Source of the DNA: Liolophura sinensis
Lineage: Eukaryota; Mollusca; Polyplacophora; Chitonida; Chitonidae
Assembly (NCBI RefSeq): GCF_032854445.1
Contig: NC_088295.1
Coordinates: forward strand, 29,067,385 to 29,131,384
Reading direction: 5' to 3'
DNA: 64,000 nucleotides
A program made the position numbers and the translations under genes. The notes under the pieces are model-generated. The model was not told the origin of the DNA and made no database searches. It saw nothing but the letters and a program-made list of their open reading frames with translations. The stretch's first letter is position 1. Each line of letters starts with the position of its first letter. Of this stretch, positions 26,501-38,773 are shown one piece after another.

Positions 26501-29500
26501 TATATATATTTGTGGAAATGGTACGTTAGAGGAAAAGCATACACAATGTAACATACAGCTTACAGACTGATATACATTCTTTGACAAGTCAAAATCCTTT
26601 TGTCCTTAAAAGTCAATATGTTGCCTCCAAAGACATTGTGGATGCATATTCCAACAAGTTACCACTTGTTGATTGCAATCTACAGCATGTACGTTGTTGT
26701 CAAATACCCAAAGATTGAGGAAATGATGGAAGAAGTGCTGTATATGTGACAAATGGCAATTTTAAAGCAATAAATACAAGCTAAATTAAATACAAAAAAA
26801 AAAATAAAAAGAAATTATTGATATGTTATGCGATTTGTGAAATAGAGAAACACATCGGGATTTCTGTCAGCAAAATATAACAAACTAAACGCTGAAGTCA
26901 GATTTAACAAGCAATAAAGCTATATTAACTGAGCCAGCATTCAGCTGTATTGAACGGGAATCTGTGGCGTACTGGAAAGACACGTTTTCGTTTGGCGTCT
27001 AAGTATGGCTACAGAGTTCATTTGTATTTATATATGTAGAATATTGGATGCATGGCGTCAGGCTCTCCCCGTTGTGGCGTAATGGGACAAGGAGTTCGGT
27101 TGGTTTGAAAAATACGTCGAAAGGACTTGATTAATGGTAATTTAAAATACAAATAATTTTTCTCCATATAGTGAACCCACTACATAACTGTTCTTTGGGC
27201 CTTGGTGACATCAAATGAAGCAGTTGTCTGTGCTCCTGTGTGGCACATGTATTACATGATATGATGTTTCCCGGAGACCGTTTGCATTCCAGCAACAGGA
27301 CATATGTCAAACGTGGAAAAAAAACACCAGCATATCTTAACTGAAATGCAGCGGTGGTTTCCTCCAGGCACGCCGGCTTCCTCCTCCCCATGATATATTG
27401 GCAACCATAGTGCGTGAGGAAAAATCCTTAAGCATTTATTAAAAAGATTTATGCATTATTTAGCAACAATTATGTCATATTCATCAAAAAAAATAACATG
27501 AAACTCGAATAAATTCTATAACTGCAACTATATAAACATTTTCAAGTCAGTGCGATATAAACGATGAAGTGTCATAAGAAGAAGTCCAGAAAAGTGCTTT
27601 ATGACGGACTAACGGGCTAGCAGACATGGTGTAAACATTTATAGCCCGCGTCCGGGCGCTAATAAACAGTAAAAGAAAATGTAGGCCTACCGCTGTCGCT
27701 GGGTTCCCTTAAATATGATGACCACAGAAACTTTGCTCTTAAGGCGACAAAGTTTTATTCACATTATGTCAAGATATAGAATAGTCATATTTGAATTTCA
27801 GTCTGTGTATGTCATTGAGATGAAGAGTTTTCTTTTCATCTATCCATTAACTCAATGTACCTGCATATATGCCTCCATAGCCGTGTGAAATTTGGTCTTC
27901 GTTGCAGTTTTTAATTACACAGTGTACGTAGCTTTGTAAAGAAAAACATAAATGAGTGACATGAATGACTCTGGCTGTGATCATAGTATATATTAATGTC
28001 AACTTAACATCTAATTGGTGGAGACAGAAGCTACAAATAAAGGTGTTACCTGGTGAATGTATAATTCTTCACCTGCGACAAATGTTTAACTCTGTCATCG
28101 GGATAGATTAAATGGTCTGATTATGCCACGATTATATTGTAGGGATTTTCTTACCCAACATAAGGTCAAAGCAGTTGCCTTAAATAACGTCTGTATCTAC
28201 ACAGCGCAACGAGGCCTCTCGAGATCCACGTGGCGCACGTGCCGAATGTGTTTACTCTCATTGGTGTGTCAAATCAACCAACGCTTGCGCATGTGCAGTC
28301 ATTATTTCATAGCTTTCTTCCAACAGGTGGCAAAACCTCGACTATGTTAGCTCATTCGCGTGACATGAGCCTGCAAAACAGAAAAATAATGCTTAAGGAA
28401 AAGATGTTAGCATGTTAAGTAATGTTTTAACATTTATTATTCGATCAGACTTATACTCTGTTTTGTATAAAATGCTGCATAAGCTATGTATGTTTGCCAA
28501 ATTTCCATTCGCCTTCAAAGATTAGCATATACTTTTCCACTCTGTAAATTTATTCATTATTTTGCCAAATAAAGTGGGGACCGTGGATAGTTTTCTACCG
28601 GTATTGTGTAACATGTCATTTATCAAAGGCCTATTGAGAGAAATAAATGAGGTTTTTTGCTTGTGTTGACATGGTTTTTTCGCCACGCGCTCTGCTCCCG
28701 ATCGAAAGGACTTGAGCACTGCACGCTTTAGAAGTAGCTCCATTAGCGTATGAATATATGGACCTGTTTACTCGCGGTCGAATAAAGAACCAGAGCTCGG
28801 GGTAAATCTCATAAAGGAGAAAAGCGGAAAATGGTTTTGTTCACATGAAAACAGTTTAGATCATAATACATCCGTCATCAAGACCTGGCTAGCGGCCTTT
28901 TCCCCCCGACACGTTTTGCCCGGAAAGACGTCTAATTAATAGTCGCACTTCTTTCCAGCTCCACTTCGCAAGTTAATTCATCAAATATGGCATTGTGACC
29001 ACGGCTATATTGCACACTTAAGATCATAATTTAATCTGTTTATTCCTTTTCATTTTAACATACAAATAAAATAAATCTTCAAAATATATATATGGAATTT
29101 GCATCTTTTCGTATGAAATGTGCTAAAAGGTTTAAAAATGGACTGCTTTTATTATTTGATTCAGATCGTTACTACCTAAGGCTACATTATAATGCAAGCT
29201 CACGCCTCGTGGGCTGAATACTGGATTTAAACGTACGGCAAAGTGGGCGTTGTACTAAATCACCCACAACACTCCGATAATTCATATTTGGGTTGGCCTG
29301 CACTTTTTAACCTGTTTTATATCGATCAGGATTTTATTTAACTGTTAAATGATTGAATGAATTGGTTTTATGGCCACATTGGCAGAATTCCAACCATATA
29401 TGAACGCCATTCCGCGCCTGGAAGAACTATGCATGTGTTTAATTCAGGAACTGTGGTTTTAGCACACAGCGAACTGTACCCTACATGTAGCGTCTTCAAT

Positions 29501-30096
29501 CTATATATAGAAGACTCTGTCTCCTTACGTCTACACTAGACTCTATAATGGAAGCCCATACACTGTAGATCTTGACTTACTGCTTGACAATAAAGGACGC
29601 GATCTTTTCATGCCGCATAAGTCAGTAAGTATAAACTATACGGGATGTTGCATTTCTGCGTGAAAAGGTGTTTTATAATCTACAGATTTCCTAAAAGCTT
29701 GCGGAGCTGCAAAGCTACTTTCTGCCTTCTGTTTAGAATAGATGATCACGCAAGTTTTCCACTTACTATGGAACTAGTTTTTCTTTTTAGTTTTGACTTC
29801 TATATATATGCTATGGTTCCATTACTTCCGTAGACGTTGAAAATACCCCTCCCCACCCCCACCCCCCTCCTCACAGTTCGTGTTCTCTTCGCCCTTAGTC
29901 TGCATGGCCTGCCTGCCGAAGGCGGCCGGAAAAAGGGCACTTGCAACTCATGACCAAATGCCATGCAGTAATTACTAAGTTATGTTGTACCAAAATCCCA
30001 TCCAGGACATGGTTTCAAGCTGATTCCCACACACTATTTGAACTATCCTGTTCTCCGAACAATCTGTTGATATGAAACGAGCTTTAGTCTCCATAT
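23501..30096. other. Intergenic, no gene seen
   Basis: No conserved exon, repeat array or RNA gene recognised. A stop-free stretch of about 55 codons at 25500-25660 (plus) and C-rich DNA at 29845-29875 are the only irregularities. Confidence 0.5.
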
Positions 30097-30213
30097 ATTT
30101 ATTTATTTGATTGGTGTTTTAGGCCGTATACTCAAGAATATTCCATATATACGACGATGGCCAGCATTATGATGGGAGGAAACCGGACAGAGCCCGGGGA
30201 AACCTACGACCAT
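30097..30213 (-). mobile_element. SINE copy, 3' body and tail
   Basis: TTTATTTGATTGGTGTTTTAGGCC, CTCAAGAATATTCCATATAT, GGCCAGCATTATGATGGGAG and GGACAGAGCCCGGGGAAACC match the reverse SINE. It breaks off after CGACCATTGCC. Confidence 0.8.
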
Positions 30214-31302
30214 TGCCTCCACATAGCAGACAACTATCGAATTATATACATATATTATAACTGGTCACACACTCAAAAAGAATGACTCTTCATTAGATCG
30301 TCTTTATCCCAATGCAAGTAACAAAAAAAATTAGGAGGGGAAGTGGAGTGTGGGGATATTCAGGAAAGACAGACACTGCATATGATACTAAAGGTTAAGT
30401 GGTTGTTCTGATTAGTATATAGCGTTAGACCTATATATTGTGTCCCTGTTATGTATATAGAAGTGGTAGGCGACTCTAGGAAGCGTAAGTGGAGGTTTAA
30501 CGTTAAACCCTTAGGCAGCTCACACCGCGTATATAGTAACCTACTTTATAGGGAGTTGTAAAGACGTAGTAAATTTGAACCCTTTAAGATTTCAGGTTCC
30601 CGGAAAACGGGCTTTAAATCTTACGATCTGAAGAAAAAAAAGCGTTTTAAACTCCGTCCCCAGCTAATTGTGGCTTTTTAAAATCCTTAGCACATGCGCA
30701 CATCGCTGCGATGTTTTTGTAATCTTTTCAAAGCGTGGTTCCGTCTATTGTCGTTCTGTGATATACGCAGTCCGCAGAAGGTGACAGTTTTCTTTGAGTT
30801 CTCTACAAACCACTGTAATTATGTCTACCGTTTGGAGGTGATTAATGCCAGCTTTAGGCCTCACAAGTCAGAGGCACACACGTTATGATTGTATTATACT
30901 CTTTCTGCAGCGAACTGTTTGTCATCTGAGCTGATAACCTGTGATGAACAACCCAGTGTAGAACACATGATGGGTGCTGCTTCACTATGAAGCAATCATT
31001 TTAGTTGTGGAAAGGCATAAAATAGATGTAAATATTATTACGTCCTACAATAAATGGCATTAAACAAAAGGGTAATTATATAAATCAGTTAAATCGTGGG
31101 GTGTTCATTGCGGCATATATTGGACAGCGTTGTTGTAAGTTTTAACAGGGTTTAACTTCGCATATACCCTTCTCAACACGTTAATAACGATTTTGTCCCA
31201 ACAATATTTATCAGATAGAAAGCCATTCTTGAGTATATGTAAAGTTGAGCTAAGAAAAGTCATGCAAGCCACATCGCATGCAGAGAGCGCTGTATGGTGG
31301 CG
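30214..31302. other. Intergenic, no gene seen
   Basis: AT-rich sequence without recognised features, ending in the CRE pair. The motif ACATAGCAGACAAC at about 30224 recurs at 31811, which suggests a shared element. Confidence 0.5.
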
Positions 31303-31356
31303 TGACGTCACAATGACGTGCCATGGAATGTAGCGTCGCTAAGAAAACTGACGTCA
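31303..31356. promoter_or_regulatory. Pair of CRE palindromes
   Basis: Perfect TGACGTCA at 31303-31310 and 31349-31356, with a half site TGACGTG at 31314-31320 between them. They could bind CREB/ATF-type factors, but no gene start is recognised nearby. A single TGACGTCA also occurs at 8917-8924. Confidence 0.35.
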
Positions 31357-31810
31357 GCCAAACGCGTCATACTGTGCTAAAACACCTCAACATCCATCTG
31401 ACAGCGATTTTGTTTTCAAATGCTATTATAAAGGAAACTTTAATTTTATATAGGCTATCTATATACCCTTGGGGTTCATTACCAATGGGTTTTATCCCTG
31501 ACCAGCTCGAACGTGTGTCAACATTTATCGTGTGAGCACGCTTTTATCCTTCAATCATTCTATTAACCAATCAAATCAAATTTAATCCGGCAATCTACAT
31601 ATAAAGCATGCCATGTCAACTAAAAATTTAATGAGTGAAAAATGCTAAAGCAAAAACTCAGCTAGATGATGAAACGTGTAAATGAATTTCATAAGAAACT
31701 CCGAGATCTATTCATTTTTGTAAACATTTTGTATACCGGTACTCGGAAATGTACATGTAGGTATATGTAGGCCTTTCGCGTAGCAGACAAGGATGAACGT
31801 TGTAACTTTC

Positions 31811-32000
31811 GACATAGCAGACAACATATATATAGGGGGGCCTCTGGGCTTTCCTCTAGAAAACAAACTGCTAGTAAGTTGAATTTATAATTATGTCGAC
31901 ATAGCAGATAACGTATATATACGGGGCTATTTTACAAGCGGCCTTTATCTTGTTCACTCGTCTAGTAAACAAACAGCTAGTTTAATTTATAATTATGTCT
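31811..32000. repeat. Tandem duplication of about 88 bp, two diverged copies
   Basis: CGACATAGCAGACAACATATATA followed by TAGAAAACAAACTGCTAGT and TTTATAATTATGTC occurs at 31811 and again, diverged, at 31899 (CGACATAGCAGATAACGTATATA ... TAGTAAACAAACAGCTAGT ... TTTATAATTATGTC). Confidence 0.7.
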
Positions 32001-32103
32001 ATTTCTTAATGATAAAATTTACTGGAGCAGAAAATACGCATTTGTTAGAAACTGGGCCGTTATCTCTGCGATTGGCCTGAGACAAGTTCAGAACTCTACT
32101 GTT

Positions 32104-32190
32104 CTATGGTTGCATTTCAGCCAGGTCTTCAAAATCGCATAGCATACTCTCCAGGTCAAAATCAAACTCTCCATACGCATCTTTCTCCAT
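32104..32190 (-). CDS. Small acidic ORF beside the recombinase remnant, 28 aa, unassigned
   Basis: ATG at 32190 to TAG at 32104. The peptide is strongly acidic with regular Leu/Phe (GEFDFDLESMLCDFEDLAEM), a composition unlike random AT-rich DNA. It lies about 150 bp downstream, on the same strand, of the recombinase remnant. It may be part of a neighbouring exon of the same element or chance; no family is recognised. Confidence 0.2.
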   Translation of the reverse strand: MEKDAYGEFDFDLESMLCDFEDLAEMQP

Positions 32191-32340
32191 CGGTCGATGT
32201 CACTAGTGAGGGGTGAGCTAGTGCATCACCAGAGACGACGTAACTTGACCTAGTTAATGCTGACTGTAGATTGGATGCCGATGAGCTGGTAGTTACAGCA
32301 GCGGGAAGTATGATTGGGGGTGACATGACAAATAGGTAGT

Positions 32341-32935
32341 CTAGGCTTTGTTGATGACGAACTGGAAGTCACAGTAGCGGGAAGTATTGCAGGAGGTTGT
32401 ATTCCAGAGAAAGGCACGGATGCTGTGATTGGTATTTGGGAAACGATTACAGTGTTCACTAAGTCTGGACATGAAGCGTTACATGGTGTCCTTGCCCAGT
32501 CGTTTCCTGGTAAACCAGACGCTTTCTTCACCCAGGAACGAATCCTTTTGGTACTGCCAGAGCCTGTCCACATCGAGATGCAGTTTAGCGATGTATGTTT
32601 GAAATGAAGCCACCGGGCACATGGGCGAGTCTGGTTCTTCTGGCATGAAACCAGAAGCATTATCTTTGTCACAAGCTTTATCATTCTTTGTCAGTTCGTC
32701 CACAACTTTATATAGCTAGTCATCTTTTCCATGTTTTCACGTCCTCGTCGACAAAAGTAGTCACACGTCAAACGTAACTTTATTTTATAGCCCATAAGGG
32801 TTTTTTGGGGATTGAGGTGAATGGAGGAATAAATCTTCTTCCTGTCATCTTCACAAATGACAGGGTAAGGAGTTGTTGTGCCATGGCCCAGTTGTTTCAG
32901 TTCATTAATGGCTTGAACATTTCATTTGCATCGGT
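32341..32935 (-). pseudogene. Crypton/DUF3504-type tyrosine recombinase remnant
   Basis: On the minus strand, conserved blocks appear in the right order but in more than one frame: DANEMF; then INELKQLGHGTTTPY; IYSSIHLNPQ; DYFCRRGRENMEKMT; then, after a frameshift and apparent short deletion, YKVVDELTKNDKA; CPVASFQTYIAKLHLD; WFTRKRLGKDTM; an in-frame TAA; and FMSRLSEHCN followed by TNHSIRA at about 32409-32430. TNHSIRA carries the His-x-x-Arg of the recombinase active site. The same domain occurs in Crypton transposons and in the domesticated KCTD1, QRICH1 and ZMYM proteins. Frameshifts and the stop mark it as dead. Whether it derives from a transposon or from a gene cannot be told here. Confidence 0.7.
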
Positions 32936-34799
32936 AAGTTTACGCCTCTCGGTGGAAACCATAGAAACTCGTTGAAGTGTGAGAATGTGATTTTAGCAAT
33001 TCAAAATGTATGGAAGCGAAATAAAGCTTAGTCAAGTTATTGTCAAATATATAAGGGATAAATCTACTCAACTTCGTTACACAGAATCACGCGTTTGTGT
33101 TGCCAGTGGGAAAACACATACATTCAGCTATCGAATGCGACGTGTGTACACTGTGATGAAGAGAGAAGTGGAACAAACATAAGCAAAACTTGCAGATTTA
33201 AGATATGTACGAGTCTAGAATTTTGTACTCTGTGAACAATCGAAACATAGCTGTACGTTAAATCTATAGATTGCATGGAACCAAATCATTTCGCATGCAA
33301 GTGCTGTACTGAATATCAGCATGCACCTGGCAGCATAATAGTTATATCAGTCATATTATAGCCTTTATACGTTGACCGGCCCAGTCAAAAACCTTATCAT
33401 TTACTCAGTACAGTCGAGATCATAGGGGTATAGGAAGATATATATTCATACCTTTACAGTGACATAGCTTCCTCTTGTGTAATGAGGTCAGCGATCAGCT
33501 GTATGTTTTCCCGCGCAATGGCTACTCGGTCCAAGCCAGAGCTTGTAATACAGCTGTACTGTGTAATATACCAGTTTGTTCAGAAATCGTCATGGCAATG
33601 GCAGAAATGTCCAGTACATTACGTCAGTTTGGTTCGAGTTATTTAAGTGGAAAAGATTTCCTGTTTGGTTTCTAGTACATATAGCACTTCGCTGTGGTTT
33701 AGGTCACATGGTCTCCAAAACTGCCTCTTAATTTCGTTGATCATTGGTGATCATCGATGCTTCTTAATTGTGGTATTACAATATAAATCATAATAAGTGT
33801 TCTACAACATTTGAGTGACTTGGGCATGTCTGTTCCAGTTGAGAAAATATCATACCCTAATCTCATTATTCTCATTGCTTCGGTCATACTTCATATACAT
33901 GTACTTTCTTTGGTGGTTTGTGTTCAACGTCATTTTGGGAATTGTCCTTGCAGTTATTGGACCGGTATACAAATGTCTATGCCGAAGCACAAAGAGCCTA
34001 GCAATGTCTCCTTAGAAGGCATGCCTCGATCCAAAGTTGCACAGTGTGCCGTCTCACTGGAACATCATGCCGGAGACACCGGGCATGATGCCATACAACA
34101 CGTAACTCAGTTACTGACCTATGAAATTATAAGATTGAATGCAAACATCTGTTTCCGCTGACGAATTACCTGATAGTCATAAGTTCGCGGGGTATACCAG
34201 TGACTCGATATCGTGTTTCCAGTTTCCCTGTAATGGTCTCATAAGAATTTGAGATCAAGAGCTGATTTATTGCGTTTCCCAGCACTTGCCAAAAAATGGC
34301 TGTGGCCGTTTAGGTCGGCTTGTACAACTCTTCCCAAATAACTAAGATTATATTATCTAATGTCAGACCTTGATGTGTTTGCACTACTTTAGTCAAACGA
34401 GGGTGTTTCTTTGCTCACAAACAATCCCTGCCCTTATAACATACCACTGTTAAGATGTTATTCTTGGCTATCTACTCATGTCCATCTTGCCAGTCTTGTC
34501 AACAGTATCGAAAGCAATACTGAAGCCAATAGTCGTGGTCATTACAGGCTAAATGACCAGATAATACACTCTAACAGAGGTTTGCTGAGTGATTATCAAG
34601 AACGTGCTCTGAAGCCTGCTTTGCTCTTGGTTATTTTACTCAGTGGCACGATGTCCTCCACTGTATATGACTCGGTTGTTTTCTTGTTCATCACCAGCAA
34701 ATGAGAACAAGAGTGTATGTCTGACCCGCACAGATCATGTAGCTCAAAGAGATTCAACATAGAAGTGTGAGCAGTCCAAAATACAACTTGGAACGATGG
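32936..34799. other. Intergenic, no gene seen
   Basis: A 116-codon open frame at 33811-34161 has a hydrophobic start (LIILIASVILHI) and an overlapping frame also encodes a hydrophobic stretch (WWFVFNVILGIVLAVIG), but neither has splice sites or a recognised family. Confidence 0.5.
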
Positions 34800-35241
34800 A
34801 GAGTACTGATACAAATTAGAATCCAGGAAGAGAAAAGACACATCTTGGAACCTGAGCATTACTGATACGGCTTAGAATACTGTGACAGCACTGATACAGC
34901 TTAGAACCCTGGGCTGAACTGATACAACTTAGAACCCTGGACAGCACTGATGCAACTTAGAACCCTGGGAAGCACTGATACAGCTTAGAACACTGTGGCA
35001 GCACTGATACAACTTAGAACCCTTGGCAGTACCGATACAACTTAGAACTCTGGGCAGTACTGATTCAGTTTCGAACACTGGGCTGCACTGATACAACTAA
35101 GAACCATCAGCAGCACTGATACAGCTTTGAACACTGTGGCAGCACTGATACAACTTAGAACCCTTGGCAGTACCGATACAACTTAGAACTCTGGGCAGTA
35201 CTGATTCAGTTTCAAACACTGGGCAGCACTGATACAGCTTG
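34800..35241. repeat. 28-bp satellite with a 142-bp higher-order period
   Basis: About 15 units of 27-30 bp with the core CTGATACAACTTAGAACCCT and a GGGCAGCA-like end. Five successive units at 34975-35116 recur almost unchanged at 35117-35241, including the variants CCGATAC and CTGATTCAGTTTC, so blocks of five units were duplicated together. Confidence 0.85.
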
Positions 35242-35784
35242 CGTGTTCTGATCCTGAAAGAACTGAGTTGAATATCATGTCATCTCTGTGATCTAAACAC
35301 TACCACTATATGTCACTGAATACAACTCGTTATGTAGCAGGAACTCTGCAAAGAAACAATGCACTACAAACTATGTAATATTGTTGTATCCACATATAAA
35401 ATGCAATATACAAGGATATGTAAACTCAGTACCTGATACAGTGCATTAACATTACAGAATGCCTGAAACTCTAAACACCCCGTACTATATCATGTGTTAA
35501 ATGACACCTTGTTTGCTGGGGTGTGCAACGTTTGTTCAAAGTGGAACATAGTGGAAGGTCATGATGACCAGATGCCAGGGTTAGCATGTGACTTATAGGA
35601 ATTTGGTCAGGTCATGTTTTCATAGGGTCATCACTTGAAATACCGGTTTATGTAAGGCCAACAGTCTCCAACGCACAAATGGGTTTTCTCATTCACCCAT
35701 TACTTTAAATACAATTATCTCAGTTTCTAATTCTCATAAAACCTTGAAACCAAAAAACAAAGTTATAACTTTGTTCACATTTCC

Positions 35785-35790
35785 TTTATT
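35785..35790 (-). terminator. Candidate TOMM7 poly(A) signal
   Basis: AATAAA on the minus strand about 230 bp beyond the TOMM7 stop codon at 36018. It fits a short 3' UTR. No other evidence for the cleavage site is visible. Confidence 0.45.
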
Positions 35791-36017
35791 CCTAGGGCCC
35801 TGTACAATTCTTCATAACACAGACTCCTCCAGCTGCAGACCATGTTATACTGTCGCTTTCTTCACCATTCCAATCTATGAACTCAGTTCACACAGTATAG
35901 TTCACTGATATCCATTCCATATGCAAGCACAGCATCAGACTTTTCCTGATGCTCCATTGTACTCCATATTCAGTTTTTTCTGGTGTAAAATTTGAATCTC
36001 TTACAGTCCCCGCTGTC

Positions 36018-38505
36018 TTACTGCCATAACAAGCTGGAAATGAAACAGTAGATGTAGAAGTAAAATGTAGAACATGCACCAAATTCCAGTAGTATTTAAG
36101 TCCAACTGAAAATACTCTTGTCAAAATGACCAAAAGACCATAAATATTAGTCACTGTCCTTCTTCATTTCAATATGAATTGTATTTAGGAAAATTGTGAT
36201 GAAACAAATCAAAATAGTACAGCTCAAAGTCAGAGTGCCGCATAAAAAACAATTTTTTCTCTCATTGATATCCTTGTATACTAAGATTTCAGGGGCAGAG
36301 AATATATGAAATATGTGAAAAGATATTCAAATAATACTACCCTACAATGCCACTGGAGAACTGTGTAATTAAATCACAGCTCTCTGCCAGTCTGATGCCT
36401 AACATCGGTAACATTTTACATTTTGACCCTTGAACCGGACAATTAGCAATGAGTGAGCAAATAGTTAGATAGCTGAAGAGTACAATCAAAGGGAGACAAC
36501 TAATGAATTACTTTCCAGCCTGATTAGAATTACCCCCCTGCAATACACAAGATGCAACGGTATTATTTCTTGCCTTAAGCTAGAAATGCAGATATATACA
36601 TGTAATAATGTGTGTATAAAACATTGTACATAAAAAGAGAGGCTAACGTGACATGTGCCCATAATTCATTGAGGTACCAAATAATTATGAGTTAAAATCA
36701 TCAATTTAAGTTACTGGAATTGTTTTTTTTTGCAGAGTATTGACAAAATCTCTAAATAGAGAACTTTTAATGCCTCCTATTTGGGGTTTATAAAGGACAG
36801 TTTACCTGAGAATAGTTAATGGTGGCATCCCTTCTTCTGTTCCCCTTTTAAAACCTGAAAGGACAGAAAAAGAAATCTGAAGGGAATAACACATTATACT
36901 GAATACAGTGGACTCTCTCAACACCAACATCTTAATTAACTGACATCTTGTCAAAAACATTTTGTAGTCTGTTTTCTGCTCCATTTGACAGTAATGCTAA
37001 TTGCCTTCAGTAAACCAACTCTTGGTCATTCTTAACACCGACAGTGGTATGTAGTACAAACATTTTTAGTGAGTGTTAATCTGTCTTGTCTAATCCGATG
37101 CAGCGACGTCCGACGGAGTGCGAGTTTGGCTTCAACTGGCCTGCTCGCCAGGCGACTGAAGAACAGTGGGAAGGGAGATAATCTGCTTATGTGAACTCTG
37201 CTTATGTGCCTACTTCAGCAGGTGATGATGTCCTGCCTTGATACTGTACCATACCTCCTGAGATCAGAGTTTAGTTCCTAGAAAATGATGAGTCTGACAC
37301 GGAGTAGCTCAATGACTGAATAAAAATACCTCAAACAAGTTACCATCACAAATTTTCCCTACTATTGCCCTGACAACATCCGACCATGACCAGTAGACCA
37401 GCAAAGTGTGGCCACATGGATATGAGCTTCAGTGATAAAGTTCGATATTTTGTAAAGTAATTATGCATATGTACTAAAGTAAAGTACACATCAGCTTCTT
37501 TCGATAGTTTGTTGCCATGCTTCACTGTGCTCTTTAACAAGTTTAATTAAACATATATGTATGTATAATACACGTTGTTGTTTTCCGGTTGGTTTACAGA
37601 GAGTCCACTGTAGTTTGCTAGATAAACTCAATATTACGCTATAGTATATATAGTACGCTATATAATCATACACTGTAAGCCACTGCTAATTAGAGTTTAG
37701 TTATGTATAAAGTGCTTAGTTTTTTATTTGAGGTTTTAACAACTTTCTCAAAAATGTGATAAAAATTATTCCTTGGTTTGGTTTAAACAACATTTTATTC
37801 AAATTAAGGTCAGGCTGCTGAAACTGTAGCGCACATATTTGTTGGGGTCTCCACTTTCACAGGAGACACACAATATGTGCCCGAGGTGCAAAGTGGCAAA
37901 ACATTGGCATTACTCAATGAAAAGTCAATTTAACGACATGTGACTGCACTGCACTACAAGGCTTCAAAATCAAATCAGTGTTAAGGTGTCATCAAGTTGG
38001 ACTAGATTTATCACATGCACATTAAAGTTCCTAAGTTCAATTGAAAGCTTCTCGTAATAAACAAAGTTATTATTACTCGCTGAACCCAAACTGGTCCTTG
38101 ACAAACACACAAGTTCACATTACAAGCAACACGAAGTAATTTCTCAGAAATTCCAACTGTACCCATGGTCAACTGTCGATGACATTGTCAAATCGTGTGC
38201 GTGAATAAATGATGGCTGCTCATCACGATGTTGATATCAACATGTTACAGTAAAATAACAAAGGCGCTACAAGGCGGTTATTAAAGACCCAGTCCTGTAC
38301 TGAGTGCAAAGACAACTGAAAACTATAAGTTACTGGTCTTACAAACCACATAGCCCACCGCAACAACAACAACATCTAGAACTAATGTCTTTTAAACATT
38401 ACCTAAATAAAGGATGACAGGTATAAACCCCCAATGAAACGTCGTTTTAGCTACACTGAAAACTGTTGACACCCTCTGTTTCATTTCTGGACTCATCTTG
38501 ACCAT
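36018..38505 (-). CDS. TOMM7: TOMM7, Tom7 subunit of the mitochondrial TOM import complex, 3 exons
   Basis: Small tail-anchored-like subunit of the translocase of the outer mitochondrial membrane, which affects TOM complex stability and, in vertebrates, PINK1 retention. Minus-strand exons: 38505-38403 (34 codons plus 1 base), 36854-36806 (49 nt), 36033-36018 (16 nt, ending in TAA). Splice sites are GTAATG/TTTCAG and GTAAAC/TTCCAG, with phases 1 and 2. The product is exactly 55 aa, the same length as human TOMM7. It opens with MVKMSPEMKQR, has the hydrophobic segment WGFIPVILYLG at residues 25-35, then FKRGTEEGMPPLTIL, and ends SLLWQ. The known family pattern is WGFIP..IYLGFKRG...GMP....LSLLW. 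The two short 3' exons hide it from ORF finding. It diverges from WDR75. Confidence 0.95.
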
Positions 38506-38595
38506 GACTAATGGTTAGGAATGTTCGGTAAACAAACTGAAATGTTTTCCGAGTTTCGTTTTCTTGATTCTGATACTCCAGAAAAGACCCAATGT

Positions 38596-38605
38596 CTGAT
38601 TGGCT
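38596..38605 (-). promoter_or_regulatory. CCAAT box (NF-Y type)
   Basis: The minus strand reads AGCCAATCAG, a good NF-Y consensus, about 90 bp upstream of the TOMM7 start codon and within the divergent promoter. Confidence 0.5.
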
Positions 38606-38666
38606 GAGACTGCGGCCTCTTTCAAAATAAACCAACCAAGTGGGGTTTTACAAAATTTACGGTACC

Positions 38667-38678
38667 CACGCATGCGTG
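38667..38678. promoter_or_regulatory. NRF1-like palindrome
   Basis: CACGCATGCGTG is its own reverse complement. It contains the GCATGC core of NRF1 sites, which are common in promoters of mitochondrial and ribosome-biogenesis genes. It lies about 100 bp upstream of the WDR75 ATG and 160 bp upstream of the TOMM7 ATG. Confidence 0.55.
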
Positions 38679-38773
38679 TTCGCATTAAGTATTCAACATC
38701 CGCTGTATAAACACGTGGAGACCATGATGTGATTTTGCTGCTAAAAATTCGTCTTGTGGAAATTAGAGTTCCG

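Larger units (their letters stand above)
38506..38773. promoter_or_regulatory. Bidirectional TOMM7-WDR75 promoter
   Basis: Only 268 bp separate the two start codons, so both 5' UTRs and core promoters must fit here. It contains an inverted CCAAT box (AGCCAATCAG on the minus strand, 38596-38605) and a 12-bp perfect palindrome CACGCATGCGTG at 38667-38678, which resembles the NRF1 consensus YGCGCAYGCGCR. No TATA box is evident. The layout is typical of divergent housekeeping gene pairs. The transcription factor assignments are inferred from motif shape only. Confidence 0.8.
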
